From NCBI GenBank assembly GCA_018651605.1, contig JABIDS010000014.1, positions 18,499 through 82,498 of the forward strand: DNA of 64,000 bases, read 5' to 3'. The position numbers were made by a program, and so were the translations under genes. How positions within the stretch are numbered: position 1 is the stretch's first letter; each line of letters opens with the position of its first letter. This stretch comes from an archaeon. Lineage in GTDB: Archaea; Nanobdellota; Nanobdellia; Pacearchaeales; GW2011-AR1. Shown piece by piece: positions 1 through 9,018 of the stretch. The notes under the pieces are model-generated. The model was not told the origin of the DNA. It saw nothing but the letters and a program-made list of their open reading frames with translations, and made no database searches.

Positions 1-36
1 TTTGAGTATAATAATTCTTAAATAACCCTAATTCTT

Positions 37-522
37 TTGTATTTTATGAAAAATAAAGTTATGCTTTGTTTAATTGGATTTGTTTTTATATTTATGATTT
101 TGGGATTGGGTTCTGCTCTTTTGTGTATTGGGAGTGATGGTTATTATCATGATTGTAGTGATGATGGAAGTAGATATCGTAAGGCTCCTGTGAAGACTGC
201 TGTTCAGACTTATAATAATGGTTATTATAAGGGGCAGTATGAGGGTTATAAGAAAGGATATAAGAAAGGTTATGGAAGTGGATATGATGAAGGGTATGAT
301 GAGAGGAAGGAAGAGGATTCAAGAAAGAAGAAAAGTTCTGAGTGGAGTAATAATTATTATAAGCCTTGGGTGGTTCGGACTCATGTGAGTTATCCGTCGA
401 GAAGTTATGGTTATGTTGGTTCTTATGGATATGGTGGTGGAAGGTATTATAATAGTTTTGGTTATGGGAATTATAATGGGTTTGGTGGTGGTTATGGTGG
501 GTATGGGTATTATGGTTATTAA
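37..522 (+). CDS. Secreted or membrane-anchored Gly/Tyr-rich repeat protein
   Basis: ORF with N-terminal hydrophobic segment (MLCLIGFVFIFMILGLGSALL), then GYKKGYKKGYGSGYDEGYDE and a GGYGGYGYYGY tail. Confidence 0.6.
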   Translation: MYFMKNKVMLCLIGFVFIFMILGLGSALLCIGSDGYYHDCSDDGSRYRKAPVKTAVQTYNNGYYKGQYEGYKKGYKKGYGSGYDEGYDERKEEDSRKKKSSEWSNNYYKPWVVRTHVSYPSRSYGYVGSYGYGGGRYYNSFGYGNYNGFGGGYGGYGYYGY

Positions 523-553
523 TGGTTTGCAGATTGATAATTTTTATAAATGA

Positions 554-1024
554 TTGTTTGTTATAGTTATTATGGTAAAAGTTAATTTGGATTTTGTATT
601 GGTGCATATGCTTAGAGTGAGAGATTTTGTTAGTGTTAAGGATTTAAAAGAAATGGGTAGAAAAATTGAAGCAATTGATGATTCATTGGCAGCTTATTTT
701 GATCATTATGAAACTAGTGCTTTGATTGAGGATCAATCTACTAGATTTAGTCGTCCTGAGATTGGGAGTAAATATTCGGGATATTGGGATTGTGGATTTG
801 TGCGTTCGCCTGGTAGTGAAGAATTATTTTCTGATGAAGCTATTTGGTATTTTGATTTAGGTTCGTTTCAATCTGGGTGTCTTGAGAAATTTGATGAAGA
901 GAAGAATAAAAGATTAAGAAGAGAAATTGTAGATTTAATTGAACCTGGATTGTTGGAAAGTGGTTATAATCCTTCGGTTCGGTGTTTGGGTGCAAATGGT
1001 TTTGAAAGGATTTATGCTTTTTGA
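554..1024 (+). CDS. Hypothetical protein
   Basis: ORF; true start may be internal. Confidence 0.5.
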   Translation: MFVIVIMVKVNLDFVLVHMLRVRDFVSVKDLKEMGRKIEAIDDSLAAYFDHYETSALIEDQSTRFSRPEIGSKYSGYWDCGFVRSPGSEELFSDEAIWYFDLGSFQSGCLEKFDEEKNKRLRREIVDLIEPGLLESGYNPSVRCLGANGFERIYAF

Positions 1025-1026
1025 AC

Positions 1027-1812
1027 CTAACTTTTAATCATATAAAAAATTTCATTATCTGTTTTGAATTTTTTGTAATGTAGGTTGTTTCTTTCAAGCA
1101 TTAGTTCAAACCATTTTCTGTTTGGATTGTTCATTGGTTTTCTTGTTATTGTTTTTGTTGCGAAACTTGCGACGATTAAGTTTGTTTTTTTGATTAGTTG
1201 GAGGAGAAGTTGTTCGCTTGGTTTGTGATTTTTTTTGTCTATTACATCTAGTGCTTTGAATAAGAAGACGATATCTGATTTTGGGAGTTGGTCTATTTTG
1301 GATTTGTTTGTTATATCCATTGTTTGAGCTTTACCTTTTGTTTTTGTTATTTTTAGAAATTGGTTTATGTGTTTCATATCTTGCTCGTCGATGTCGTAGG
1401 CATAGTATGTTAAATTTTTGTTTTTTATTAATGGGATGCTGAAAGGGTTTAATCCTGATGCTAAGTCTATGATTGTTTTTGTATTGGGGGTTATTATTTT
1501 TTTGTAGATTTTTTTATAGTTGTTGAGTCGTTCTTTTGTTGAAATTGTTATTTCTAAAAGTTGTTCTAGGATTTGTTTGTTGTTTGGATTTGCTTTTAAT
1601 TGGGTTAAAAGTTTTGGAATTTTGTTTTTCTTTTTTGTTTGGAAACTTGAATATGTTCTGTGAAGGATTGCCCTTATGTTTTTTATTGCGGTTTTTTCAG
1701 TTTCATTAGTATGGTTTTTTATATATTTTTTAATTTCTAGATTGACTATCTCGTCGGATATTGTTTTATATTTTTTATTTGCTTTTATTTTTTTAAGGAG
1801 TTGGGTTGTCAT
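1027..1812 (-). CDS. Class I SAM methyltransferase resembling the FmrO/Arm/Rmt 16S rRNA (m7G1405) methyltransferase family
   Basis: TKERLNNYKKIYKKI...TIIDLASGLNPFSIPLI...YYAYDIDEQD...SDIVFLFKALDVIDKK...LIVASFATKTITRKPMNNPNRKWFELML resembles the ArmA/RmtB motif order. Confidence 0.6.
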   Translation of the reverse strand: MTTQLLKKIKANKKYKTISDEIVNLEIKKYIKNHTNETEKTAIKNIRAILHRTYSSFQTKKKNKIPKLLTQLKANPNNKQILEQLLEITISTKERLNNYKKIYKKIITPNTKTIIDLASGLNPFSIPLIKNKNLTYYAYDIDEQDMKHINQFLKITKTKGKAQTMDITNKSKIDQLPKSDIVFLFKALDVIDKKNHKPSEQLLLQLIKKTNLIVASFATKTITRKPMNNPNRKWFELMLERNNLHYKKFKTDNEIFYMIKS

Positions 1813-1904
1813 TTTTATATATTTAATAGAAACAAAAAGTTTATAAACCCTTTTTTTTAAGTAATATTACTAAATTTAATTTAAAATTATAATAAAAAAA
1901 TAAA

Positions 1905-3194
1905 ATGGCACCAGAAAAACCGACAATGAATGTTGTATTTGTAGGTCATGTAGACCACGGGAAATCAACTTGTGTAGGTCAGCTTATGTTTCAGTCAGGA
2001 ACTATTCCAGAAAATGAAATGAAGAAATTGACTGAAGAGGCAATAAAACAAGGTAAACCTGGTTTTGAATTTGCTTATGTTATGGATAAAATTAAGGAAG
2101 AAAGAGAAAGAGGAGTTACTATTGATTTAGCTTATCAAAAATTGATTACACCTAAAAGACAGATTACAATAATTGATGCACCTGGACACAAGGATTTTGT
2201 TAAGAACATGATTACTGGGGCTTCGCAAGCTGATGCTGCTTTTTTGACTATTGCTGCTAAAGAAGGAGTTCAACCTCAGACTAAAGAGCACTTATGGTTA
2301 TTGAGAACAATGGGTGTTCAGCAAATTGCAGTTTCAATTAATAAGATGGATACTGTAGATTATAAGGAAGAGGCTTTTAACAAGGCTAAAGATGATGTTT
2401 CTGAATTATTGAAAGGTGTTGGAATCGATGCTTCTAAGACTGTTTTCTTGGCTGTTTCAGGTTTGAAGGGAGATAATGTTGGAAAGAAATCAGAGAATAT
2501 GCCTTGGTATAAAGGACCTACTATTTTAGAGCAATTAGATTTATTTGATGCTCCTAAAAAACCTACTGATTTACCAATGAGAATGCCTGTGCAAGATGTT
2601 TATGATATTACTGGTATTGGAACTGTTCCTGTTGGAAAGATTGAGACTGGTATTATGAAGATTGGGCAAAAGGTTATTGTATTACCTGGTCGAAGTGGAA
2701 CTGGTGTTGCTGGTGAAGTTAAGACTATTGAAATGCACCATGAACAATTACAAGAAGCTCCATCTGGATTTAATGTTGGTATTAATGTTAAAGGTGTTGG
2801 TAAAAAAGATATTGCAAGAGGAGATGTAATTTCTGACGCTGCTAAGCCTCCTACAATTGCTGCAGAGTTTACAGCACAGATTGCTATAATTAATCACCCA
2901 ACTGTTGTTGCTGTTGGATATACTCCTGTATTCCATGTTCACACTGCTCAAGTACCTTGCCAATTAATTGAAATTGTTCATAAGATTGATCCTACATCTG
3001 GACAAGCTATGGAAGGAAAAGTTGACTTTTTGAAAAATGGAGATGTTGCGATTTGTAAGTTTAAACCAATTGGTAATTTAGTAATTGAAGAATCAGAGAC
3101 AAATCCTCATATGGCTAGATTTGCAATTAGAGATGCTGGAGCTACTGTTGCTGCTGGTGTTTGTCAGAAAGTTGTTGAGAAAAAACTTGGTTAA
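1905..3194 (+). CDS. tuf: Translation elongation factor 1-alpha (aEF1A)
   Basis: GHVDHGKST, DAPGHKDF, NKMD motifs; full-length archaeal EF1A. Confidence 0.97.
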   Translation: MAPEKPTMNVVFVGHVDHGKSTCVGQLMFQSGTIPENEMKKLTEEAIKQGKPGFEFAYVMDKIKEERERGVTIDLAYQKLITPKRQITIIDAPGHKDFVKNMITGASQADAAFLTIAAKEGVQPQTKEHLWLLRTMGVQQIAVSINKMDTVDYKEEAFNKAKDDVSELLKGVGIDASKTVFLAVSGLKGDNVGKKSENMPWYKGPTILEQLDLFDAPKKPTDLPMRMPVQDVYDITGIGTVPVGKIETGIMKIGQKVIVLPGRSGTGVAGEVKTIEMHHEQLQEAPSGFNVGINVKGVGKKDIARGDVISDAAKPPTIAAEFTAQIAIINHPTVVAVGYTPVFHVHTAQVPCQLIEIVHKIDPTSGQAMEGKVDFLKNGDVAICKFKPIGNLVIEESETNPHMARFAIRDAGATVAAGVCQKVVEKKLG

Positions 3195-3313
3195 AGTTTT
3201 TAGAGGGGAGTGAGGTTTTGGGGTTAAGAGTGGGAGGTGTTAGAGGTTTTTTAAGGGGTTATGATGGGGTTTAGAGTGGGCTTAGGATTGGGAAATTCTG
3301 GTGAGATGTTAAG

Positions 3314-3556
3314 ATGGATAAAGTAAAAACATATACTATGGGATTAATTAAGGGATTTCCATTTGCTCTTGAAGGTTTAGATAAAAAGGTTAATGAGGAT
3401 TCTGATTTTGTTGGTGCTGAGATAATAGATGTTACAGATAATTATTATATTGTTGCTGGAGCTAAGTCTGGTGAGGTTACTGCTGGAGATCAGGAATGTT
3501 TGAGTAGAAGGGTTTTGTATCGTTTGAAAGATGAGGGTGAAGGGGTTGAAGAATAA
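3314..3556 (+). CDS. Hypothetical small protein
   Basis: 80-aa ORF. Confidence 0.45.
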   Translation: MDKVKTYTMGLIKGFPFALEGLDKKVNEDSDFVGAEIIDVTDNYYIVAGAKSGEVTAGDQECLSRRVLYRLKDEGEGVEE

Positions 3557-3860
3557 AATGTCAATACAAAGAGCAAAAGTTAATTGTGAAAGATGTTATG
3601 GTTTGGCTAAGAGTGTTGCTATTTTTAAAGATGGTCGATTGAAATGCGATTTATTATATTCTGTAAGAAATGAAGCAATGAGGGCTTTGGAAGATGCAAT
3701 GGATAGGATTGATAATGTTGATGAAGAAAAATGCACTCCTGCAGTTTTAGAAACATTGCCTGGACTGAGGGCTAATTTTTCTAATGCTTTAGATGCTTGT
3801 AGGGATTGTGATTATAGTTCTTCTAAAATTATTTATATTCTTGAAGGTTCTAAAAAATAA
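3531..3860 (+). CDS. Hypothetical Cys-containing protein
   Basis: 109-aa ORF; likely start is the ATG at MSIQRAKVNCERCYG. Confidence 0.5.
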   Translation: MRVKGLKNKMSIQRAKVNCERCYGLAKSVAIFKDGRLKCDLLYSVRNEAMRALEDAMDRIDNVDEEKCTPAVLETLPGLRANFSNALDACRDCDYSSSKIIYILEGSKK

Positions 3861-3916
3861 TAATTCTTATACTGAATTATAATAGTTTTTTTAAAGTGCT
3901 TTGATTTTGTTTTTTT

Positions 3917-4465
3917 ATGAGTGATTTTTTAAAGGCAGGTATGAAGAGAATAAAAGAAGAAGAATGTTTGTTGTGGGAGATTTTGGTTTCATCTATTGAT
4001 GGGGAAAGAGATAGGTTTCCAACTGTTTCTCCATTTGTTTTGAGTGAAGTTATTAATGGGACTATTAACTATATTGGTGGAAAGAGTGGAAAGGTTTTGT
4101 ATTGGAATTGTAGAGTTCCTGAATTTAGAAGAAAAATTGTTGATTATTTTGATATGGAGTTGGTGAGGCAGGATGATGTTTTGTCTTCGGAGATAAAGAA
4201 TAAGTTAGTTTCTATGACTCGTTTGAAGCTAAGGCCTTGTCCTCAGGATAGACATGATTTTATTACAAGTCTTGATGAATATTTTCAAGGAAATAAAACT
4301 AGGCCATGTTCAAGTTATAGATTATCTAGTGAGTTTGTTGATAAAGTTAATGAAGGAATTAGAAGGTATCATTCTTTTGAATGTATTGATGTTAAGAGAA
4401 TTGGAGAGGAAACGCGTGGTTTTATTGAGGATGATTTGAAGTTTATTGCTGAGAATTATAGTTGA
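3917..4465 (+). CDS. Hypothetical protein
   Basis: 182-aa ORF. Confidence 0.55.
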   Translation: MSDFLKAGMKRIKEEECLLWEILVSSIDGERDRFPTVSPFVLSEVINGTINYIGGKSGKVLYWNCRVPEFRRKIVDYFDMELVRQDDVLSSEIKNKLVSMTRLKLRPCPQDRHDFITSLDEYFQGNKTRPCSSYRLSSEFVDKVNEGIRRYHSFECIDVKRIGEETRGFIEDDLKFIAENYS

Positions 4466-4499
4466 TGAGATTTAAAAAAAAAGAAAAAAAGAAAAAAAA

Positions 4500-4553
4500 T
4501 TATTCATCATCGAGGTCAAGTTCATCCAAACTTTCCTCAAATTCGTCAGACAT
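4500..4553 (-). CDS. Acidic 17-aa microprotein MSDEFEESLDELDLDDE (candidate)
   Basis: Minus-strand ATG...TAA preceded by AGGAGAG and an AT-rich promoter-like region, followed by a long T-rich tract (poly-A on +) at about 4474-4499. Confidence 0.55.
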   Translation of the reverse strand: MSDEFEESLDELDLDDE

Positions 4554-4885
4554 TTTTGCTCTCCTCATTTTTTTATAATTCTATATTATAATTGGAGTAT
4601 TTAAATATTTTTATTTCGAGATTGTTACTTTGGAGGGGTGGGAGTTTATTTTTATTTTGGTTTGAATTTCTCAAATTTGTTAACCCAAAGTTTTATAAAG
4701 TGAATAATTCTTTGATTATTATAATAAATTACGATATTATCAGAGATTAGATATATCATCACATTCACATTCACATATTCAATTATTTTGAATAACGAGT
4801 AAAATAGAGAGTAAGACGTGGAATAGTCGTGTAGTATAGATTTCTTTGATAGTTTAATAAATATTAAAATAATATAATAGAATAA

Positions 4886-6052
4886 ATGGCAAAAATAAGT
4901 CCGGTATCAATAAAGTATATAATTCATGCAAAGTTAGAGGCAACTGGGGCTGTTGAAAAACCTGATATAATTGGGGCGATTTTTGGGCAGACTGAGGGGC
5001 TTTTGGGTGATGATCTTGAAATGAGAGAGCTTCAGAAAGCTGGAAAAATAGGTAGAATTGAAGTTAATACAAGTTATGGGGATGGTAATACTGAGGGAGA
5101 GATTGAAGTTCCTTCTGCAATGGATAAAACTGAGACAACTATTTTGGCTGCAGCTTTAGAGACAATTGAGAGGGTTGGTCCAAGTGATACTAAGATAATT
5201 ATTGAGGAAATTGAAGATGTTCGAGGAAGTAAGAGAGATTATATTTTAGAAAGGGCTAAGAAATTGATGGAGAAGTTAGGTGATACTGGTTCTGAGCTTA
5301 GTGAGATGACTAGTGAGATACAAGATTCTGCAAAGATTGCTAAAATGCAAACTTATGGAACTGAGAATTTGCCTTGTGGGGATATTTCTGGAGATGAATT
5401 GATTATTGTTGAAGGAAGAGCGGATGTTGTTAATTTATTGAAGAATGGGGTTAAGAATGCAATTTCAATGAATGGTGCTAAGTTGCCTAAGACTGTTGTT
5501 GAGTTGACTAGGGAGAAGCCAGAAGTTGTTTTGTTTGTTGATGGTGATAGGGGTGGAACTTTAATAATTAAGAATGTTGTAGAGGTTGCTAAGATTGATT
5601 TTATTGCAATGGCTCCTGAAGGTAAAGAAGTTGAAGAGTTGACTGGTAAGGAAATCTTGCAAGCTTTGAGAAAGAAAGTTCCTGCTAAAGAATATTCGAG
5701 TAGTTCTCGTTCTAGAGGAGTTAGAAGATATAGTAATGAAATCCGTGAAAAGAAAGTTAAGAGCGAGATTAAAAAAATGACTGCTAAAGAAAAAGAAAAG
5801 ATACAGGATGAGTTGGATGAATTGGTTGGAACTAAGGGTGGTGTTGTTTTTAATTCGGATTTAGAAAAAGTTAAGAAATTTCCTTTAGGAAGATTTCAAT
5901 CTTTGAAGTTGGATGAAGCGCCTTATGTTATTGCAATTGATGGAACTGCTACTCCGAGAATAGTTGATACTTGTGAAAATTTAGGTTGTAGTAATTTGAT
6001 TGCAAGTAATTTTGTTAATACTAATACAAGTATTAATTTAGTTAGTTTTTAG
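4886..6052 (+). CDS. dnaG: Archaeal DnaG-like primase / exosome-associated Toprim protein
   Basis: IKYIIHAKLEATGAVEKPDIIGAIFGQTEGLLG; Toprim IVEGRADVVNLLKNG and LFVDGDRGG. Confidence 0.95.
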   Translation: MAKISPVSIKYIIHAKLEATGAVEKPDIIGAIFGQTEGLLGDDLEMRELQKAGKIGRIEVNTSYGDGNTEGEIEVPSAMDKTETTILAAALETIERVGPSDTKIIIEEIEDVRGSKRDYILERAKKLMEKLGDTGSELSEMTSEIQDSAKIAKMQTYGTENLPCGDISGDELIIVEGRADVVNLLKNGVKNAISMNGAKLPKTVVELTREKPEVVLFVDGDRGGTLIIKNVVEVAKIDFIAMAPEGKEVEELTGKEILQALRKKVPAKEYSSSSRSRGVRRYSNEIREKKVKSEIKKMTAKEKEKIQDELDELVGTKGGVVFNSDLEKVKKFPLGRFQSLKLDEAPYVIAIDGTATPRIVDTCENLGCSNLIASNFVNTNTSINLVSF

Positions 6053-6067
6053 AGATATGTTTTTATA

Positions 6068-6412
6068 GTGCGGAGTTATGGATTTTTAATGGATAATCAT
6101 AAAAGTCTTGGAAGATATTTGGTTGAGAAGGTTGGTGGGGAGTTGGAGGATGATGATGATATGAATGGACAGAGATATGAGGTTGTTTTAGGGAATTTTT
6201 TGGAGGGTTGGTGTGAGAAGTTAGGAGATGTTGTTAGGGGATTTTATGTTCCTCAAGGTTTTATTTCTTTGTCTAGTAGTGGTCCTATGGATTTTAATTT
6301 TTCTAAACCTGGGGGGATTGTTAAATCTGTTATTTTAACTTATGAGAATATGGAAGAGTCGCTTAGGGTTCGTTGTGATAGTTTTGGATTCATAGAATCG
6401 AAGATTCTCTGA
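6068..6412 (+). CDS. Hypothetical protein
   Basis: 114-aa ORF; possible ATG start at 6089. Confidence 0.45.
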   Translation: MRSYGFLMDNHKSLGRYLVEKVGGELEDDDDMNGQRYEVVLGNFLEGWCEKLGDVVRGFYVPQGFISLSSSGPMDFNFSKPGGIVKSVILTYENMEESLRVRCDSFGFIESKIL

Positions 6413-6476
6413 CTCATAAAAACAAAGGCCTGTTCAAATCCATACTTAAAAGTATGGATGGCCTATTGTTTTTATG
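6394..6476 (+). repeat. Structured element family B, copy 1
   Basis: AGAATC/GATTCT hairpin, then CATAAAAACAA (6415-6425) paired with TTGTTTTTATG (6466-6476), GGCC/GGCC, ATCCATAC/GTATGGAT. Confidence 0.75.
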
Positions 6477-6514
6477 ATAATAATATTTATAAGGAATGAA
6501 TTGTTTGAGGGTTT

Positions 6515-6895
6515 ATGGTGTATTGTAAAAGATGTTTTGGTAGAAATGTTTCTAGTCGTCGTGGATCTGCTAATCGTCATCCTGAAAGTACAAATATTCG
6601 TTCATTAGGTGTGATTGGTATGAAAATTCCTTCAGTTGTTGTTCTGGATAAAATAGGGCTTCTTAAGGTGCCTAGAGATATTGCTAAAAAAAGATTAGAA
6701 TCTTTTGATTTTTCTGAGGCTGATAAAAGAAGATATATTGAATACCTTGAAAAAACTGAACCTTCTGAGAAATCTTCTCAGAGTATTAGTCCTCATGAAA
6801 TAAGAATTCAAGAATCTCAAGGAATTTTTGGAAGAATCTATGGCTCAGTAAGGGATTATGTTTCAAGGAATTTTTTTGATTATAAAAATGGTTAA
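6515..6895 (+). CDS. Hypothetical protein with N-terminal CxxC
   Basis: 126-aa ORF, MVYCKRCFGRN. Confidence 0.5.
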   Translation: MVYCKRCFGRNVSSRRGSANRHPESTNIRSLGVIGMKIPSVVVLDKIGLLKVPRDIAKKRLESFDFSEADKRRYIEYLEKTEPSEKSSQSISPHEIRIQESQGIFGRIYGSVRDYVSRNFFDYKNG

Positions 6896-7505
6896 GTTGA
6901 TAGTTTTTGATTTTGATGGAGTTATTTTGGATAATTATGAATTGCATTATCAGATGTGCAAGGTTGGAATAAATGATTTGAGTCGTGAAGAACATCGAAG
7001 ATTGTTTGATGGAAATATTCATGTTGAGAGGGAGAAGTTGAAGGATAGAAATACGGGTTATGATATTAAGGGAGAATTTAATGAAGCAAAGAAGTTTATG
7101 ATTATTGATGATTTGGTTAAGAGTGAATTGGAGAAGATGTCTAGTGAGTATAAGTTAGGAATTATTAGTAGTGCTAAGGAAGAAGGAATTTATGATTGTT
7201 TAAGGTTGAATGATCTGAAGGGTTTATTTTCTTTTGTATATGGTTCTGAGAGTGGAATTTCTAAGAGTGAGAAGTTTAAGAAAGTTTTTAGAGAGTTTGG
7301 TGTTTCTGGTGAGGATTGTGTTTTTGTGACTGATACTGTCGGGGATGTTAAGGAGGGTTATGAGATTGGTGTTAAGGGTGTTGCTGTTGATTTTGGTTAT
7401 CATGAGAGAGAGAGGTTTGAGAGGTTGAAGGGGTTGGGAGGTTTTGAAGGGTTGGAGATTGTTTCTGGTTTTGGGGAGATTTATGGGGTTGTAAAAGGTT
7501 TGTGA
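6888..7505 (+). CDS. HAD-family hydrolase
   Basis: VKLIVFDFDGVILDN, GIISSAK, VTDTVGDVKEG; start at 6888 preferred over 6858. Confidence 0.85.
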   Translation: MVKLIVFDFDGVILDNYELHYQMCKVGINDLSREEHRRLFDGNIHVEREKLKDRNTGYDIKGEFNEAKKFMIIDDLVKSELEKMSSEYKLGIISSAKEEGIYDCLRLNDLKGLFSFVYGSESGISKSEKFKKVFREFGVSGEDCVFVTDTVGDVKEGYEIGVKGVAVDFGYHERERFERLKGLGGFEGLEIVSGFGEIYGVVKGL

Positions 7506-7520
7506 TTTTACGTCGCTCTC

Positions 7521-7572
7521 GCGGACGGCTTGCGCCAGTCCGCTCCGCTGTTGTATACTGAAATCTTGTAAT
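7521..7572 (+). repeat. Bulged-A hairpin element family A with tail
   Basis: GCGGAC-GGC-TTGC-GCC-A-GTCCGC at 7521-7543; TGTATACTGAAATCTTGTAA at about 7552-7571. Confidence 0.75.
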
Positions 7573-7685
7573 TTTTATATTTTTTTGTAGGTGAGTTTTT
7601 TTGGTTGTTATGGGGATTTGATTTTTGTTACGATTTAGATTTTAAATTAGGTAAGTTTATAAATCCTTAATTTTTAGTTTGGAAA

Positions 7686-8372
7686 ATGGATCAAGAAGTA
7701 TTATATAGGAATAAATATCTTGAAAGAGATGTAGATCTTTCTGTTAATGGATGGAGATTCGCAACAAACGTAGATTTAGAGGAGGTTAGAGAAGGATTTC
7801 AACGAGTAAAAGAGAAAGAAATATTAGGTTTTAGTGAATCTTATGAAATATGTTTATTAAAACCTGCCTATTATTTAATGCCTGAAGACAAAATACTTGA
7901 AGGAGGTTTCGCAGTTTATTCTAAAAATTATGGTAATGGGGCAGGAAATTATATTCCTCCTGATTTAGTTAGAGAAGCGAAACATTTTTTAAGATTAAGA
8001 AAAAAAGGAAAACCTCTTGCAGAAAGATTTTTGCTTGATGTTTATTCACAAGTTGTGAAAGGAAGAAATGGGTTATATAAAAATAAAGTAGATAGAGAAG
8101 AACAGAGTGTTGTCGCGATACTTAATTATTTTTCAGATAAATTAAGAGGTTTTGGAAGATTAGTTGAATCTTCTAAACTTGAAATTGAAACAAAGAAAAG
8201 AGTGCATGTAAAAACATTAGATGAACATCTTGAAGAATTGAGGAAAATAAGAGAAAAGGAAGATATTGAAGATAGTCTTGGAAAGGATGTTTTGAAAATG
8301 GATGGTGGAGAATATAATGATTATATGCAAAGACGAAGGGAAAGGTCTTTAGGAAAATTATCTAATTTATAA
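7686..8372 (+). CDS. Hypothetical protein
   Basis: 228-aa ORF; more A-rich codon usage than neighbours. Confidence 0.65.
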   Translation: MDQEVLYRNKYLERDVDLSVNGWRFATNVDLEEVREGFQRVKEKEILGFSESYEICLLKPAYYLMPEDKILEGGFAVYSKNYGNGAGNYIPPDLVREAKHFLRLRKKGKPLAERFLLDVYSQVVKGRNGLYKNKVDREEQSVVAILNYFSDKLRGFGRLVESSKLEIETKKRVHVKTLDEHLEELRKIREKEDIEDSLGKDVLKMDGGEYNDYMQRRRERSLGKLSNL

Positions 8373-8404
8373 TAACTTTTAAATACTTCTTTATCATTTT
8401 TATT

Positions 8405-8476
8405 CAAAGAATTAAAATTTATTTTTAATTCTTTGACTCACAAAAACAAAAATTTAAATAATTTATTGTTTTTATG
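8405..8476 (+). repeat. Structured element family B, copy 2
   Basis: 13-bp perfect hairpin CAAAGAATTAAAA/TTTTAATTCTTTG, then ACT and CACAAAAACAA (8439-8449)/TTGTTTTTATG (8466-8476). Confidence 0.7.
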
Positions 8477-8492
8477 ATTTTGAGGTGAATTC

Positions 8493-8981
8493 ATGACATC
8501 GAAGAAAAGGGATTTTTTTGAGGCGCAAGGTTATAGAAATATTGGTAAACGGGTTTTGATTGCTTTGTTGGTTTTGGTTGTTGTGGTTGTTACTTTTGTT
8601 GGTTATTATTTTTATTCTTCTGTTAAGGTTTGTTCTGATTATCAATGTTTTTTAGATGGGTTGGAGGGTTGCGATAAGGTTTCTTTTGTTAGAGATGATT
8701 TGAAAGCTAGTTGGTATTATGAGATTGTTGGTGATGGAGGGGTTGGTTGTAATGTTGAAGTTATGTTGTTGAGTATAAATGAGGGTTCTGTTGAGAATAG
8801 GGTTTTTGAAGGTAAGTCAATGGTTTGTGGTTTTGTTTGGACTGGAGGATATCCTGAGGATGATTTGTTTAGTTGTTCAGGAGTTTTAAGGGAAGAGATG
8901 CAAGAAAAAATTATTCAAGATATGCATAGTTATCTTTTGGAAAATATTGGAGAGATTAAAGAGGAGTTTAGAGGAGTTTAG
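8493..8981 (+). CDS. Single-pass membrane protein
   Basis: GAGGTG upstream; hydrophobic VLIALLVLVVVVVTFVGYYFY. Confidence 0.6.
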   Translation: MTSKKRDFFEAQGYRNIGKRVLIALLVLVVVVVTFVGYYFYSSVKVCSDYQCFLDGLEGCDKVSFVRDDLKASWYYEIVGDGGVGCNVEVMLLSINEGSVENRVFEGKSMVCGFVWTGGYPEDDLFSCSGVLREEMQEKIIQDMHSYLLENIGEIKEEFRGV

Positions 8982-9018
8982 AGTTTACGTTCGCCTTTGG
9001 CTCACGGTTTATTTTATT

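Noticed and set aside
4740-4763. Minus-strand GTGATGA...CTGA as a C/D box sRNA
   Set aside because: Only one box pair is visible; no convincing C'/D' pair, so it is below the standard for a C/D sRNA call.
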